Shown: piece by piece, positions 8,464-17,007 of the stretch
Layout: each line of letters starts with the position of its first letter
Numbering within the stretch: the first letter of the stretch is position 1
Source: Clostridiaceae bacterium
Lineage (GTDB): Bacteria; Bacillota; Clostridia; Clostridiales; Clostridiaceae
Length of the DNA stretch: 64,000 bases
NCBI GenBank assembly: GCA_902363375.1
Contig: CABIZX010000002.1
Location: forward strand, 682,001-746,000
Reading direction: 5' to 3'
Translations under genes and position numbers: made by a program
The notes under the pieces: model-generated
The model's database searches: none
What the model saw: only the letters and a program-made list of their open reading frames with translations
Told to the model about the DNA's origin: nothing

Positions 8464-8497
8464 TTACTTATGGTGCGGTGAACCACACCATAAGTAA
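8464..8497. repeat. 12-bp perfect inverted repeat
   Basis: TTACTTATGGTG (8464-8475) and CACCATAAGTAA (8486-8497) with a 10-base loop. It is not followed by T, and lies in the decayed spacer before the IS fragment. Confidence 0.55.
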
Positions 8498-8519
8498 GGG
8501 ATAACAGGTTTGAAATATG

Positions 8520-8556
8520 AAAAAGCATTAAAATTTAGCATTCAATGCTTTTTTTA
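8520..8556 (+). terminator. Terminator-like hairpin
   Basis: AAAAAGCATT pairs with AATGCTTTTT around a 14-base loop and runs into seven T. It could end transcription from the methyltransferase, about 270 bp upstream. Confidence 0.5.
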
Positions 8557-8576
8557 TTAGGATCTCAAGTTGGAGA

Positions 8577-8700
8577 AGTTAGTAAGAAAGTTAAAGAGTT
8601 TAAATTTTCCAAGGGAAAAGTTTGTCCATTTTGTCATTCTAAAACCGTATCAAGAAATGGTAAGTATAACAATAAACAAAGAAATACAACCGATATTTAT
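8577..8700 (+). pseudogene. Transposase fragment (IS1595-like zinc ribbon)
   Basis: One frame gives EVSKKVKEFKFSKGKVCPFC, then HSKTVSRNGKYNNKQR, the N-terminal zinc ribbon of IS1595-type transposases. After a one-base shift it continues YNRYLYK and stops. No catalytic part remains and no terminal repeats were found. Confidence 0.6.
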
Positions 8701-8827
8701 ACAAATAATACATTTTATTGAACTTATATTATTTATAGAAAGCACTTTAGATTTCAAGTATACTTAAATAATTGAATATAGTTTTATATTTATAAAATAA
8801 ATTAGAATTTAACGGAGGTAAGGTCAT

Positions 8828-9388
8828 ATGAATAAGATGAGAAAATTCAACTCATTTATGCTCTTTGGCATTTTTCTTTTGCTGTATGTTCTTCTGTGCT
8901 CTTATGCATTGATTTTCAAGTACGTTTCACCCTTAGAACTTTTCAGCTCAAATAGAGAATATATTAGGAGCACTAATATAATACCATTTCACACTATAGG
9001 CAGCTATCTGTCAGGTGGGCTGAATGTTTCTCCAATTATTGCTGCAAGCAATATATTAGGAAATATCATACTCTTTGTCCCTCTAGGAATTTATCTACAA
9101 TTGCTAAAGAAAAGTAAAAAAATATGGACAAGTACACTGATTGTATTCTTCATTACATTCTTTGTTGAAATGTTTCAGCTTATTTTTGGACTTGGTGCTG
9201 CTGATATAGATGATGTTATTCTTAATTGTTTAGGTGGATTAATTGGAATATTAATATATAGAGGATTGTGTGCATTATTAAAAGATGAGGAAAAAGTCCG
9301 TACAGCTATTGTGATACTAGGGTTTATTGTTATTTTGATTCCAGTCTTCATCACAACTATATTTGGTTTTAGATTTAGATTAGGTTAA
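8828..9388 (+). CDS. VanZ family membrane protein
   Basis: 186 residues with four to five membrane helices (about 12-32, 68-88, 98-118, 122-145 and 156-178). The order N-terminal helix, NIIPFHTIGSYL, ASNILGNIILFVPLGIYLQ, then VEMFQLIFGLGAADIDDVIL is the VanZ signature, including the FVPLG and DIDDVILN motifs. VanZ proteins give low-level glycopeptide or lipoglycopeptide resistance in some enterococci and clostridia, but most members are uncharacterised. RBS GGAGGTAAGG. Monocistronic; the 3' end abuts a GNAT relic. Confidence 0.9.
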   Translation: MNKMRKFNSFMLFGIFLLLYVLLCSYALIFKYVSPLELFSSNREYIRSTNIIPFHTIGSYLSGGLNVSPIIAASNILGNIILFVPLGIYLQLLKKSKKIWTSTLIVFFITFFVEMFQLIFGLGAADIDDVILNCLGGLIGILIYRGLCALLKDEEKVRTAIVILGFIVILIPVFITTIFGFRFRLG

Positions 9389-9390
9389 TG

Positions 9391-9535
9391 CTTTTTGATG
9401 TGAGCAAAGTAACAACACATGCTTCAATTACAGCAAAGCCTTTTTTGAGAAAGAAGGGTACAAGGTTATTAAGGAACAAAAGGTAGAAAAAAATGGAGCA
9501 TTATTAAAGAATTATGTTATGGAGAAACAAGTAAA
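9391..9535 (+). pseudogene. C-terminal fragment of a GNAT acetyltransferase
   Basis: The stretch LFDVSKVTTHASITAKP and, one frame over, FFEKEGYKVIKEQKVEKNGA then LLKNYVMEK is the canonical GNAT end (AS..A..FFEK.GY). The frame changes within a run of six T where seven would restore it. The front of the gene is absent. Confidence 0.7.
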
Positions 9536-9560
9536 TTTCCATATAATTTCAAAATTCCCC

Positions 9561-9589
9561 TTGACCACCTATAAAAAATGTCATATAAT
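9561..9589 (+). promoter_or_regulatory. Consensus promoter
   Basis: TTGACC (9561-9566), a 17-bp spacer and TATAAT (9584-9589). An ACCACC/GGTGGT inverted pair flanks it. It is well placed to transcribe the zinc-ribbon gene and the phage module downstream. Confidence 0.6.
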
Positions 9590-9744
9590 GTAACTACACT
9601 TTTATGAAAAATGTGTTAAACATGAAACAAAATGGTGGTTTTTAATGAATAACGAGGTATGTAGCATTATAATGAATTAAAATGTAGAAGAAATGATTAC
9701 TTTTGGGGAGTAACATTAAAATAAGAAGGGGGATTGGGGTTAAA

Positions 9745-9918
9745 GTGACACCAGTTAGATGTCCGATCTGCAATAATAGAATTTTTGATGCTAGTAGCAC
9801 TTATGTGGGGAAACTACAGATAAAGTGTAGTAAGTGTAAAAAGCAAATAGAAATAAATAGAAAAGATAATATGAGTAAGATAGAATTTTCGTTTAAATTT
9901 AACAATATAACGACATAA
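9745..9918 (+). CDS. Com-like zinc-ribbon protein
   Basis: About 57 residues from GTG 9745 (TTG at 9703 gives 71). VRCPICNNRIFDASSTYVGK then LQIKCSKCKKQIEINRK carries two CxxC pairs about 20 residues apart, as in Mu Com-type translational regulators of phages. AAGAAGGGGG upstream is the best RBS but is 13 bases from the GTG, so the start is uncertain. It is followed by a strong terminator, separating it from the replication genes. Confidence 0.6.
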   Translation: MTPVRCPICNNRIFDASSTYVGKLQIKCSKCKKQIEINRKDNMSKIEFSFKFNNITT

Positions 9919-10003
9919 AGGGGAATATATAGAGTTAATAGAAATACAACTAAATAAAAAGTATAATAGGACATACCGAGCAATGGAGAAATTAAACTAC
10001 CGA

Positions 10004-10049
10004 ATAGCCGGATGATTGCTAATTAGCATTCATCCGGCTATTTTTTTAT
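10004..10049 (+). terminator. Strong terminator
   Basis: ATAGCCGGATGA (10004-10015) pairs with TCATCCGGCTAT (10030-10041) and is followed by T-rich TTTTTTTATT. Confidence 0.85.
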
Positions 10050-10123
10050 TTACAGAGTTTTATTTAAAGCATTGCTTATAGCTTTAAGGTATGAAGAAAG
10101 TTATGCTTTGAATTAGTTTTTCT

Positions 10124-10150
10124 AAGCCTTTCATTGTGGAAGGCTTTTTT
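10124..10150 (+). terminator. Second terminator
   Basis: AAGCCTT (10124-10130) and AAGGCTT (10140-10146) followed by TTTT, 70 bp before the sigma-like gene. Confidence 0.65.
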
Positions 10151-10215
10151 ATAGGCATCTCCACTAGGCTTTGAATAGCTTCATAAAAGTTAATTTGAAG
10201 CTAGGAGAGATGAAT

Positions 10216-10611
10216 GTGAAAATTAAGTACAACTTTGTTACAGGTGAGGTTAAGGAGATCATTGTGCCAGAAGAGATAAGTAAGATTTCTATAGAGATAG
10301 ATAGGGGTATTACAAGTAGTGAAAGGCGAGAAAGTCGCAGGCATAATTCCTTAGAAAAGATGGAAGAGTGGGGATTTCAGTTTATGGATGAGAAGATGGA
10401 TGTTGAAATAATAACAGAAGAAAAATTAGTCATAGAAAGTCTTTATGAAGCACTAGGAAAATTATCTTTTGAGAAAAGGAAGTTAATTGGCCTAGTGTTT
10501 TTTGAGAGGGAAACTATTACTTCTATTGCAAAGAAAAGGGGAGTTACTGAGGGAGCTATAAGAAAAGAACTTAAAAAGATTTATAGAGAAATAGAAAAAA
10601 TTTTAAAATAG
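10216..10611 (+). CDS. Phage-type sigma-70 region 4-like protein
   Basis: 131 residues from GTG 10216 (AGGAG eight bases upstream; ATG 10210 is too close to it). The start MKIKYNFVTGEVKEIIVPEE and the C-terminal helix-turn-helix (LIGLVFFERETITSIAKKRG, VTEGAIRKELKKIY) match the short sigma-like proteins that open the replication module of clostridial phages and related elements. There are no regions 1-3. It probably regulates module transcription. The family match is from known gene order as well as sequence. Confidence 0.75.
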   Translation: MKIKYNFVTGEVKEIIVPEEISKISIEIDRGITSSERRESRRHNSLEKMEEWGFQFMDEKMDVEIITEEKLVIESLYEALGKLSFEKRKLIGLVFFERETITSIAKKRGVTEGAIRKELKKIYREIEKILK

Positions 10612-10677
10612 TGGTACGAATTTGTGATTCTCGTGGCTATTATATGAGAGGTATTTTTTAAGTCATAAAAAGTTATA

Positions 10678-10800
10678 ACACAAATTTTAATTTTAAAAGA
10701 AGGGATTAGAAATAAATTTTAATTTTACAAAAAGAGCTGAGAAATAAGTTTTAATTTAAAAGGAGAAAAGTCATGGAGATAAGTTTTAATTTAAATTGCA
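10678..10800 (+). repeat. Tandem ~32-bp repeats running into a start codon
   Basis: Four imperfect copies of an AAATAARTTTTAATTT core begin near 10682, 10714, 10746 and 10782. The fourth copy is the coding start of the next gene (codons for SFNL), and the third carries its RBS. They look like duplications of the gene start. Confidence 0.7.
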
Positions 10801-11246
10801 AGGATGAAACCTTTATAACCTTTCTAGAAACTATAGGTAAGTTTCTGCCTATGCCTAGGGAAGCAGGTAAGTTGGATTTTAAACCAAGAGTTAGGAATGA
10901 GGTTCAATCAGAAGTTAAGCAGAATACTAAATCAGAAATTAAAGAGGCTATTAAATCAGAGAAACTTGAAGAAAATCAGACAAGCCGCGGAGAGGAAAAC
11001 TCAGGTAGAGAAGAAAGTCAGACAAGCCGCAGAGAAGAAGCCAAAGCAACTATGAAAAATAAGGAGTCAAAGCCTAGGATAACTCTAGAGCAGCTTAGGG
11101 AAAGACTAGCTCTTATGTCTCAACAGGGAAACCATGAAAATGTTAAGGCACTTTTAAGAAAGTACGGTGGAGAGCGGCTTACGGATATACCTGAGGATAG
11201 CTATGAAGAGTTATTTAATGAAGCAGCTATGGAAGAAAAAGCATAA
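10773..11246 (+). CDS. Rrp5-like phage replication-module protein
   Basis: 157 residues in three parts: a short folded N-terminus (MEISFNLNCKDETFITFLET), a charged repetitive linker from about 45 to 100 with two copies of a (S)QTSRREE-like motif (NQTSRGEE and SQTSRREE), and a conserved C-terminus (ITLEQLRERLALMSQQGNHE then VKALLRKYGGERLTDIPE). The C-terminal motif is the one carried by proteins labelled rRNA biogenesis protein Rrp5 in clostridial phage modules; the label is historical and its role is unknown. RBS AAAAGGAGAAAAG. Confidence 0.7.
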   Translation: MEISFNLNCKDETFITFLETIGKFLPMPREAGKLDFKPRVRNEVQSEVKQNTKSEIKEAIKSEKLEENQTSRGEENSGREESQTSRREEAKATMKNKESKPRITLEQLRERLALMSQQGNHENVKALLRKYGGERLTDIPEDSYEELFNEAAMEEKA

Positions 11247-11369
11247 GGGGATTCCTTGTAGATCATTAAAAAGATATAAATTTCTTGATTTCAAGGAGCA
11301 GCATTAGAAAGTATGAGAAGTTACTTCATAAATCAGTGGAGTGAAAGAGTTTTTAAGGAGGAGTTTAAA

Positions 11370-11921
11370 GTGTCAATTAAATTAAATACAAAGGTTGTTA
11401 CAGGAAGGGTTAGGCTATGTTATACAAATTTATTTGAGCCAAGGGTTATGGAGCAGGGGCAGGAGCCAAAGTATAGTGTTTGTATTCTTATTCCAAAGTC
11501 TGATACCAAGACTTTAGAGGATATTGTTGAGGCCATTGATTGTGCTAAGTTAATGGGAGCATCACTTTGGGGAGGAAAGATTCCTGTGGATTTAAAGCTG
11601 CCCCTTAGAGATGGAGATGAGGAGAGGGGAGATCAGGAGGAGTATGCTAATCACTACTTTATCAACGCTTCTTCTAAGCAAAGACCAGGCATTGTGGATA
11701 AAAGGCTTATGGATATAACAAATCCTAGTTATGTTTATTCTGGTTGTTATGGCAGGGTTTCTATAAATTTTTATCCCTTTAATCAAGGTGGAAATAGGGG
11801 CATTGGCTGTGGGCTTCAAAATGTTCAGAAGCTAGAGGATGGAGAGTTTTTAAGTGGCAGGTCTAGACCTCAGGATGATTTTCAAGTGGTGGAGGATAAT
11901 TATGATGATAGATCATGGTAG
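11370..11921 (+). CDS. DUF2815 protein, SSB-like phage replication factor
   Basis: 183 residues from GTG 11370, with AAGGAGG eight bases upstream. Motifs: TKVVTGRVRLCYTNLFEPR, YSVCILIPKSDTKTL, LPLRDGD, HYFINASSKQRPGIVD and YSGCYGRVSINFYPFN, all characteristic of DUF2815. The family is thought to bind single-stranded DNA and always travels with the adjacent family A polymerase. Its 3' end overlaps the polymerase start by 20 bp. The DUF2800 nuclease that usually precedes it is missing. Confidence 0.85.
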   Translation: MSIKLNTKVVTGRVRLCYTNLFEPRVMEQGQEPKYSVCILIPKSDTKTLEDIVEAIDCAKLMGASLWGGKIPVDLKLPLRDGDEERGDQEEYANHYFINASSKQRPGIVDKRLMDITNPSYVYSGCYGRVSINFYPFNQGGNRGIGCGLQNVQKLEDGEFLSGRSRPQDDFQVVEDNYDDRSW

Positions 11922-13890
11922 AAGAATTTTATCTATAGATATAGAGACTTATTCCAGTAGGGATTTAACAAAGTGTGGAGTTTATGCCTATTGTGAGGCG
12001 GAGGATTTTGAGATTTTGCTCTTTGGTTATGCCTTTGATGATGAACAGGTTAGGGTTGTGGATTTAAAGAGTGGAGAGGAATTGCCAAGGGGGGTTATGG
12101 AGGCTTTAACTGATGATAAGGTGATTAAGGCTGCCTTCAATGCAAATTTTGAAAGGATATGTATATCAGCTCATTTTAAAATAAACATGATTATAGAGCA
12201 GTGGAGGTGTAGTGCTGTAACTGCACTGTCACTAGGGCTTCCAGGAAGTTTAGAAGGTGCTTTAAAAGCTATAGGATTAAAGGAGGAAAAGTTAAAGGAA
12301 GGGAGAGAGCTTATAAAATATTTCGCCATGCTCCCTAAAGTTAATCATGCTCTCCTTAAAGGCTGTGATGCTCCCCTTGGAGATTCAAGGAATCTTCCTC
12401 AGGATAATAGAGAAAAATGGCAGATTTTTAAGGACTACTGCAAAAGAGATGTGGAGGTTGAGAGGGCTCTTAGAAAAAGGTTAAGTAAATATAGATTTTC
12501 TCCTAGGGAGGAAAAGCTATGGTTTTTAGATCAGAGGATTAATGATGATGGAATTTTAATAGATGAAAAGCTGTTAGGGTGTGCTATGGAGTGTGCTTTA
12601 GAGAGTTATAACGCCTTGAGGAAAGAGGCTATAAGGGTAACGGGAATTCAAAATCCTAATAGTAATAAGCTATTAAAGCAGTGGCTTTATGAAAGGGACA
12701 TAGAGGTGGAAAGCTTAAATAAAGAGGTGGTAGAAAGACTTTTGAAAGAGGATATAAGTGAAGAAGTAAAGACTCTTTTAAGGTTAAAGATAGGACTTTC
12801 TAAAACCTCCATTAAAAAGTATGAGGCGATGAAGAGAGTCATGGGGAAGGATAAAAGAGTGAGGGGCTTATTTCAGTTTTATGGAGCTAATAGGACAGGG
12901 AGATGGGCTGGAAGGCTTGTTCAAGTTCATAACTTGCCTAAGACTACCTTAAAGGATGTAAATCTGGCAAGGCACTTTTTAAAGAGTAAGGATCATAAGG
13001 CTATAGAGGTGTTTTATGAAAGTATTCCAAAGGTTTTAAGTGAGCTTATAAGAACTGCCTTTATTCCAAGGGAGGGCTCTCGGTTTATCATTGCAGATTT
13101 CAGTGCCATTGAAGCTAGGGTTATAGCTTGGCTTGCTAATGAAAGGTGGAGGTTACAGGTTTTTAATACCCATGGGAAAATCTATGAAGCCTCAGCATCT
13201 CAGATGTTTAAGGTTCCTATAGATGATATAACAAAGGAAAGTATTCTTAGAGAAAAGGGAAAAATTGCAGAGCTGGCTCTAGGATATCAAGGCAGTAAGG
13301 GAGCTTTAATTGCCATGGGAGCTTTGAATATGGGGATTAAGGAAGAGGAGATAATGCCTCTAGTTAATATTTGGAGAGGCTCTAACAGAAATATAGTAAG
13401 GCTGTGGCAGACTATAGAAAGGGCAGCCCTTGAAGCAGTGACCCATGGCACGGTTGTAAAGCTGGATAGAGGAATTATGTTTTCCATGGAGGATGGAATT
13501 TTATTTGTAACTCTGCCCTCAGGGAGAAGTATAGCCTACGTAAATCCAAGGGTAGAGCGAGATACAAGCTTTAATAAGGATTTTCTTACCTATGAGGGTA
13601 TGGAACAAAGCAGAAAGCGTTGGGAGAGAATGAAAACCTATGGGGGTAAGCTAACAGAGAATATCGTACAAGCTATAGCTAGGGACTGCCTTGGTGAAGC
13701 TATGTTAAACCTTCAGGAAGCAGGTTATAAATGCGTTATCCATGTCCATGATGAAGTAGTTTTAGAGGTTCCTAAGGGCTTTGGTTCCATAAAAGAGGTA
13801 GAGGAAATTATGGGTAGACCCATAGAGTGGGCTAAGGACCTATATCTAAGGGCTGAAGTTAATGAAAGTGAATATTATAGAAAATATTAA
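11902..13890 (+). CDS. Phage-type family A DNA polymerase with 3'-5' exonuclease
   Basis: 662 residues from ATG 11902; GGAGG six bases upstream picks this start. The exonuclease domain shows DIE at 13-15 (SIDIETYS), NANFER and YCKRDVEVE. Polymerase motif A is ADFSAIEARV (Asp 399), motif B is KIAELALGYQGSKGA (near 454) and motif C is HVHDEVVLEV (HDE 616-618). All catalytic residues are present. It lacks the 5' nuclease of housekeeping Pol I and matches the polymerases of clostridial phage modules. Translationally coupled to DUF2815. AGG/AGA-rich, purine-heavy codon use differs from the host-like genes nearby. Confidence 0.9.
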   Translation: MMIDHGRRILSIDIETYSSRDLTKCGVYAYCEAEDFEILLFGYAFDDEQVRVVDLKSGEELPRGVMEALTDDKVIKAAFNANFERICISAHFKINMIIEQWRCSAVTALSLGLPGSLEGALKAIGLKEEKLKEGRELIKYFAMLPKVNHALLKGCDAPLGDSRNLPQDNREKWQIFKDYCKRDVEVERALRKRLSKYRFSPREEKLWFLDQRINDDGILIDEKLLGCAMECALESYNALRKEAIRVTGIQNPNSNKLLKQWLYERDIEVESLNKEVVERLLKEDISEEVKTLLRLKIGLSKTSIKKYEAMKRVMGKDKRVRGLFQFYGANRTGRWAGRLVQVHNLPKTTLKDVNLARHFLKSKDHKAIEVFYESIPKVLSELIRTAFIPREGSRFIIADFSAIEARVIAWLANERWRLQVFNTHGKIYEASASQMFKVPIDDITKESILREKGKIAELALGYQGSKGALIAMGALNMGIKEEEIMPLVNIWRGSNRNIVRLWQTIERAALEAVTHGTVVKLDRGIMFSMEDGILFVTLPSGRSIAYVNPRVERDTSFNKDFLTYEGMEQSRKRWERMKTYGGKLTENIVQAIARDCLGEAMLNLQEAGYKCVIHVHDEVVLEVPKGFGSIKEVEEIMGRPIEWAKDLYLRAEVNESEYYRKY

Positions 13891-14017
13891 GAGAGAAAAG
13901 TAATCATCATAGAAAACACTAAGATTAGAAATGGATTATCATAAAAAATATTAAGTTTAAGAAACAATTGTCATAGAAAGTATTAAGCTAAAAATAGTTA
14001 CTATAGAAAATAATAAG
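13877..14017 (+). repeat. Five ~32-bp tandem repeats from the polymerase stop to the next gene
   Basis: ATAGAAAATATTAAG-like cores begin at 13877, 13909, 13941, 13973 and 14003. The first encodes the polymerase C-terminus and stop (RKY-stop), and the last ends at the TTG start of the primase-helicase. Spacing is 32, 32, 32 and 30 bp. Confidence 0.75.
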
Positions 14018-14018
14018 G

Positions 14019-16628
14019 TTGAAAAGTGAGTGGTATAAGATTATGAGAGAGAGCAATTTTCATAGGTCAATAAAATATGATGGAAATTTAAATATTGCAG
14101 TGGGGAAAAGTAGAAGAGATAAGCAGTGGAGGAATACAGCTACAACTTGGTCTAAGTTTATAGAAAGATTAAGTGCTACCATTTATACCTCAGAAACAGT
14201 GGGTGAATATGAAAATCTTAGTAAGGATATGCAAGATAATATCAAGGATGTAGGTGGATTTGTAGGTGGTACCTTAAAAGAGGGTAGAAGAACTAGGGAG
14301 GCTGTTATAGATAGGCAGCTTTTAACTCTTGATTGTGATTATGCTACCTCCTACCTTTGGGATACTATAGACATGCTCTTTGACTTTGCTGCTGTTATGT
14401 ACTCTACCCATAAGCACTGCCAGGAAAAGCCTAGATTTCGCTTAGTTATTCCACTAAGTAGAAGGGTTTCTCCTGAGGAATATGAAGCTATAGGTAGAAA
14501 GGTTGCTAAGGATATAGCCATGGATTACTTTGATGACAGCACCTATGAACCATCAAGGCTTATGTATTGGCCTTCTACTAGCAAGAATGGAGACTTTGTC
14601 TTTAATTATAAGGACGCACCATGGCTAAACCCAGATGATATTTTAAATATCTATGAAAATTGGAAAGATAGAAGTCTTTGGCCAGAGTCCTCTAGGGTTA
14701 AGAGAGAAAAAAAAGCCTTAGTAAATAAGCAAGGCTCACCAAGGGAAAAGTCAGGACTTATAGGAGCATTTTGTAGAACTTATACCACCACAGAGATCAT
14801 AGAAAAGTTTTTAAATAATATATACATTCCAGCTATGGAGGCGGATAGATACACCTATGTAAAGGGCTCTACCTCAGGAGGTTTAGTAATTTATGAAAAG
14901 GGGGACTTTGCCTATTCCTATCACGGTACAGACCCCATATCAGGGAAGCTTTGCAATGCCTTTGACCTAATGCGGCTTCATAGCTTTGGACACTTAGATG
15001 AAGGAGTATCACCAGATACACCAATTATTAATCAGCCTTCCTATGAAGCTATGATAGAATTTGCTAGAAATGATGATAGGGTGAAGCTAACCATTGGTGC
15101 TGAAAGACTTCAACAGGCTAGGATAGATTTTAGAGATAGGGAGAAAACAGAGGACAATAAAATAGAAAGCAATAATGAAAAGAAGCATAATAAAATGCGA
15201 AATAGTAATAAAACAGAGAGTAATAATGCCGAGAAGTACTATGAGGAGAAAGAAGAAATTCAGGGTGATAACGTAGAAAATAAGGAAGAAGATATCCACT
15301 GGATGCAGTACTTAGAAATGGATAAGCTGGGTAGGTATAAGCCCACCATAGAAAATATCACTTTAATTATTGAAAATGATGATAATCTAAAGGGAAAAAT
15401 AGCTTTAAACGACTTTTCTCATAGAACGGTGATGAGAAAGGATATGCCTTGGCATGAAGTGATTAATAAGGTTGAAGGCGATCCATGGAAGGATAGTGAT
15501 GATTCAGCACTAAGGCACTATGTAGAGAAGGTTTATAACATATCAAATCCAATGAAGGTTAATGATGCCCTTATGATTGTGGAAGAAAAGAATAAGTTTC
15601 ATCCCATTAGAAATTATCTTAATTCTTTAACTTGGGATGGAGTGGAGAGAGTGGACAATTTGTTTATAAATTATCTGGGAGCTGTGGATAATTTTTACAC
15701 AAGGGCAGTGACAAGAAAATCTCTTTTAGCTGGAGTGGCTAGGGTTTTTAATCCAGGAGTAAAGTTTGATTATATGTTAGTTTTAGTTGGAAGGCAGGGC
15801 ATAGGAAAGAGTCATATTCTAAACCTATTAGGTCAAAATTGGTATTCCGATTCTCTTAATACAGTTCAAGGAAAGGAAGCCTATGAACAGCTTCAAGATG
15901 CATGGATTATAGAAATGGCAGAGTTATCGGCTACTAAAAAAGCAGAGGCAGAAGCAGTAAAACACTTTATATCTAAGCGGGAGGACATCTATAGAGTAGC
16001 CTATGGAAGAAGAGTTTCAAAGTTTCCAAGGCAGTGTGTTTTCTTTGGAACTACAAATGAGATAGATTTTCTAAAGGATAAAACAGGAAATAGAAGATTT
16101 TGGCCTGTAATAGTAGGTAGTAATAGGAGAAGAAGGGATCTATGGGGAGAGAATATAAAGGAGGAAATTCATCAAGTTTGGGCAGAGGTCATGGAGTTAT
16201 GGAGAAGAGGGGAAGATTTAGTCCTTGATTCTAAGTTAGAAAGTGAAGCTAAGGAGGTTCAAAATCAGCACATGGAGAAAAGTGCCATAGAGGGCCTAAT
16301 TCGTGAGTACCTTGAGATGCCACTTCCAGAAGATTGGATGGAGCTAGATATAGCAGCAAGGAGGAGATATATTCATGGCAATATCTTTGGAGAAGAAATA
16401 AATGCTACCTTAGTAAGAAATAAAGTTTGTGCCATGGAGATATGGGTAGAGCTGTTGCAAGGGGAACCTAAGTATATGAAACCTGCAAATGCTAGGGAAA
16501 TAAATGATATCCTCCGTAGTCTTGAAGATTGGGAATCCTATGCTATGGGCACAGGAAAGCTGAGATTTGGAAAAACTTATGGAAGTCAAAAGGCTTTTAT
16601 AAGAAAGGGCTTAGAAAAGAAGGAATAA
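14019..16628 (+). CDS. Primase-helicase, VapE/phage replication type
   Basis: 869 residues from TTG 14019 (ATG 14043 is possible; neither has a strong RBS). The N-terminal 300 residues resemble an archaeo-eukaryotic-type primase: VIDRQLLTLDCDYA supplies DxD, then YSTHKHCQEKPRFRLVIPL and FDDSTYEPSRLMYWPS. A low-complexity Asn/Lys/Glu linker spans about 380-425. The C-terminal half is a VapE-type superfamily 3-like helicase: NYLNSLTWDGVERVD, Walker A GRQGIGKS near 591, Walker B-like AWIIEMAEL and FFGTTNEIDFLKD. It would prime and unwind DNA for the neighbouring polymerase. The usual downstream VRR-NUC gene is absent; an origin-like region follows. Confidence 0.85.
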   Translation: MKSEWYKIMRESNFHRSIKYDGNLNIAVGKSRRDKQWRNTATTWSKFIERLSATIYTSETVGEYENLSKDMQDNIKDVGGFVGGTLKEGRRTREAVIDRQLLTLDCDYATSYLWDTIDMLFDFAAVMYSTHKHCQEKPRFRLVIPLSRRVSPEEYEAIGRKVAKDIAMDYFDDSTYEPSRLMYWPSTSKNGDFVFNYKDAPWLNPDDILNIYENWKDRSLWPESSRVKREKKALVNKQGSPREKSGLIGAFCRTYTTTEIIEKFLNNIYIPAMEADRYTYVKGSTSGGLVIYEKGDFAYSYHGTDPISGKLCNAFDLMRLHSFGHLDEGVSPDTPIINQPSYEAMIEFARNDDRVKLTIGAERLQQARIDFRDREKTEDNKIESNNEKKHNKMRNSNKTESNNAEKYYEEKEEIQGDNVENKEEDIHWMQYLEMDKLGRYKPTIENITLIIENDDNLKGKIALNDFSHRTVMRKDMPWHEVINKVEGDPWKDSDDSALRHYVEKVYNISNPMKVNDALMIVEEKNKFHPIRNYLNSLTWDGVERVDNLFINYLGAVDNFYTRAVTRKSLLAGVARVFNPGVKFDYMLVLVGRQGIGKSHILNLLGQNWYSDSLNTVQGKEAYEQLQDAWIIEMAELSATKKAEAEAVKHFISKREDIYRVAYGRRVSKFPRQCVFFGTTNEIDFLKDKTGNRRFWPVIVGSNRRRRDLWGENIKEEIHQVWAEVMELWRRGEDLVLDSKLESEAKEVQNQHMEKSAIEGLIREYLEMPLPEDWMELDIAARRRYIHGNIFGEEINATLVRNKVCAMEIWVELLQGEPKYMKPANAREINDILRSLEDWESYAMGTGKLRFGKTYGSQKAFIRKGLEKKE

Positions 16629-16660
16629 GTAAGAAGGTTCATGATGGAAAATAGGAACAT

Positions 16661-16980
16661 AGAGGCGTGTTCATGGAGTGAAAAGCACAAACGTAGAGGC
16701 GTGTCTATGGGAGTAAGGACACTGCCATAAAGCCCTATAAAGCGTGTCTATGAAAACCAAGGACACAGTAAAAATATAGGAGGGGTGTGTCTATGCTTTT
16801 CATGGACACGGTAAAAACACGGTGTCAGACACGACTTAAACCTAGAAATAACAAGGGCTTAGCTTAGGTGTGTCTATGATGTATAAGTTGTATATATTAT
16901 AAGAATACATAGGTAATTCATATATACATATACTATATATACATATATATAAGAAATATATAGATACAGACACAGCTAGG
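16661..16980. other. Origin-like region: iterons plus AT-rich tract
   Basis: The 9-mer GTGTCTATG occurs at 16701, 16744, 16787 and 16870, with GTGTTCATG at 16667. Inverted forms are CATGGACAC at 16801, GGACACAGTAAAA at 16761 and GGACACGGTAAAA at 16804, plus AGACAC at 16968. GTGTC-A-GACAC at 16822 is a palindrome. The first two sit in a longer repeat, TAGAGGCGTGT. From about 16888 to 16966 follows almost pure A/T. Iterons beside a melting tract, next to a primase-helicase, are how many phage and plasmid origins are built. No gene is seen here. Confidence 0.6.
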
Positions 16981-17007
16981 TGAAGTTAGCTCAGTGGGGG
17001 AGATTTT

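Noticed and set aside
8464..8497. Terminal inverted repeat of the adjacent transposase fragment
   Set aside because: The two arms are 10 bases apart and no matching copy lies on the far side of the fragment.
11902..13890. Housekeeping DNA polymerase I (polA)
   Set aside because: It lacks the 5' nuclease domain and sits between DUF2815 and VapE-type genes, the phage arrangement.
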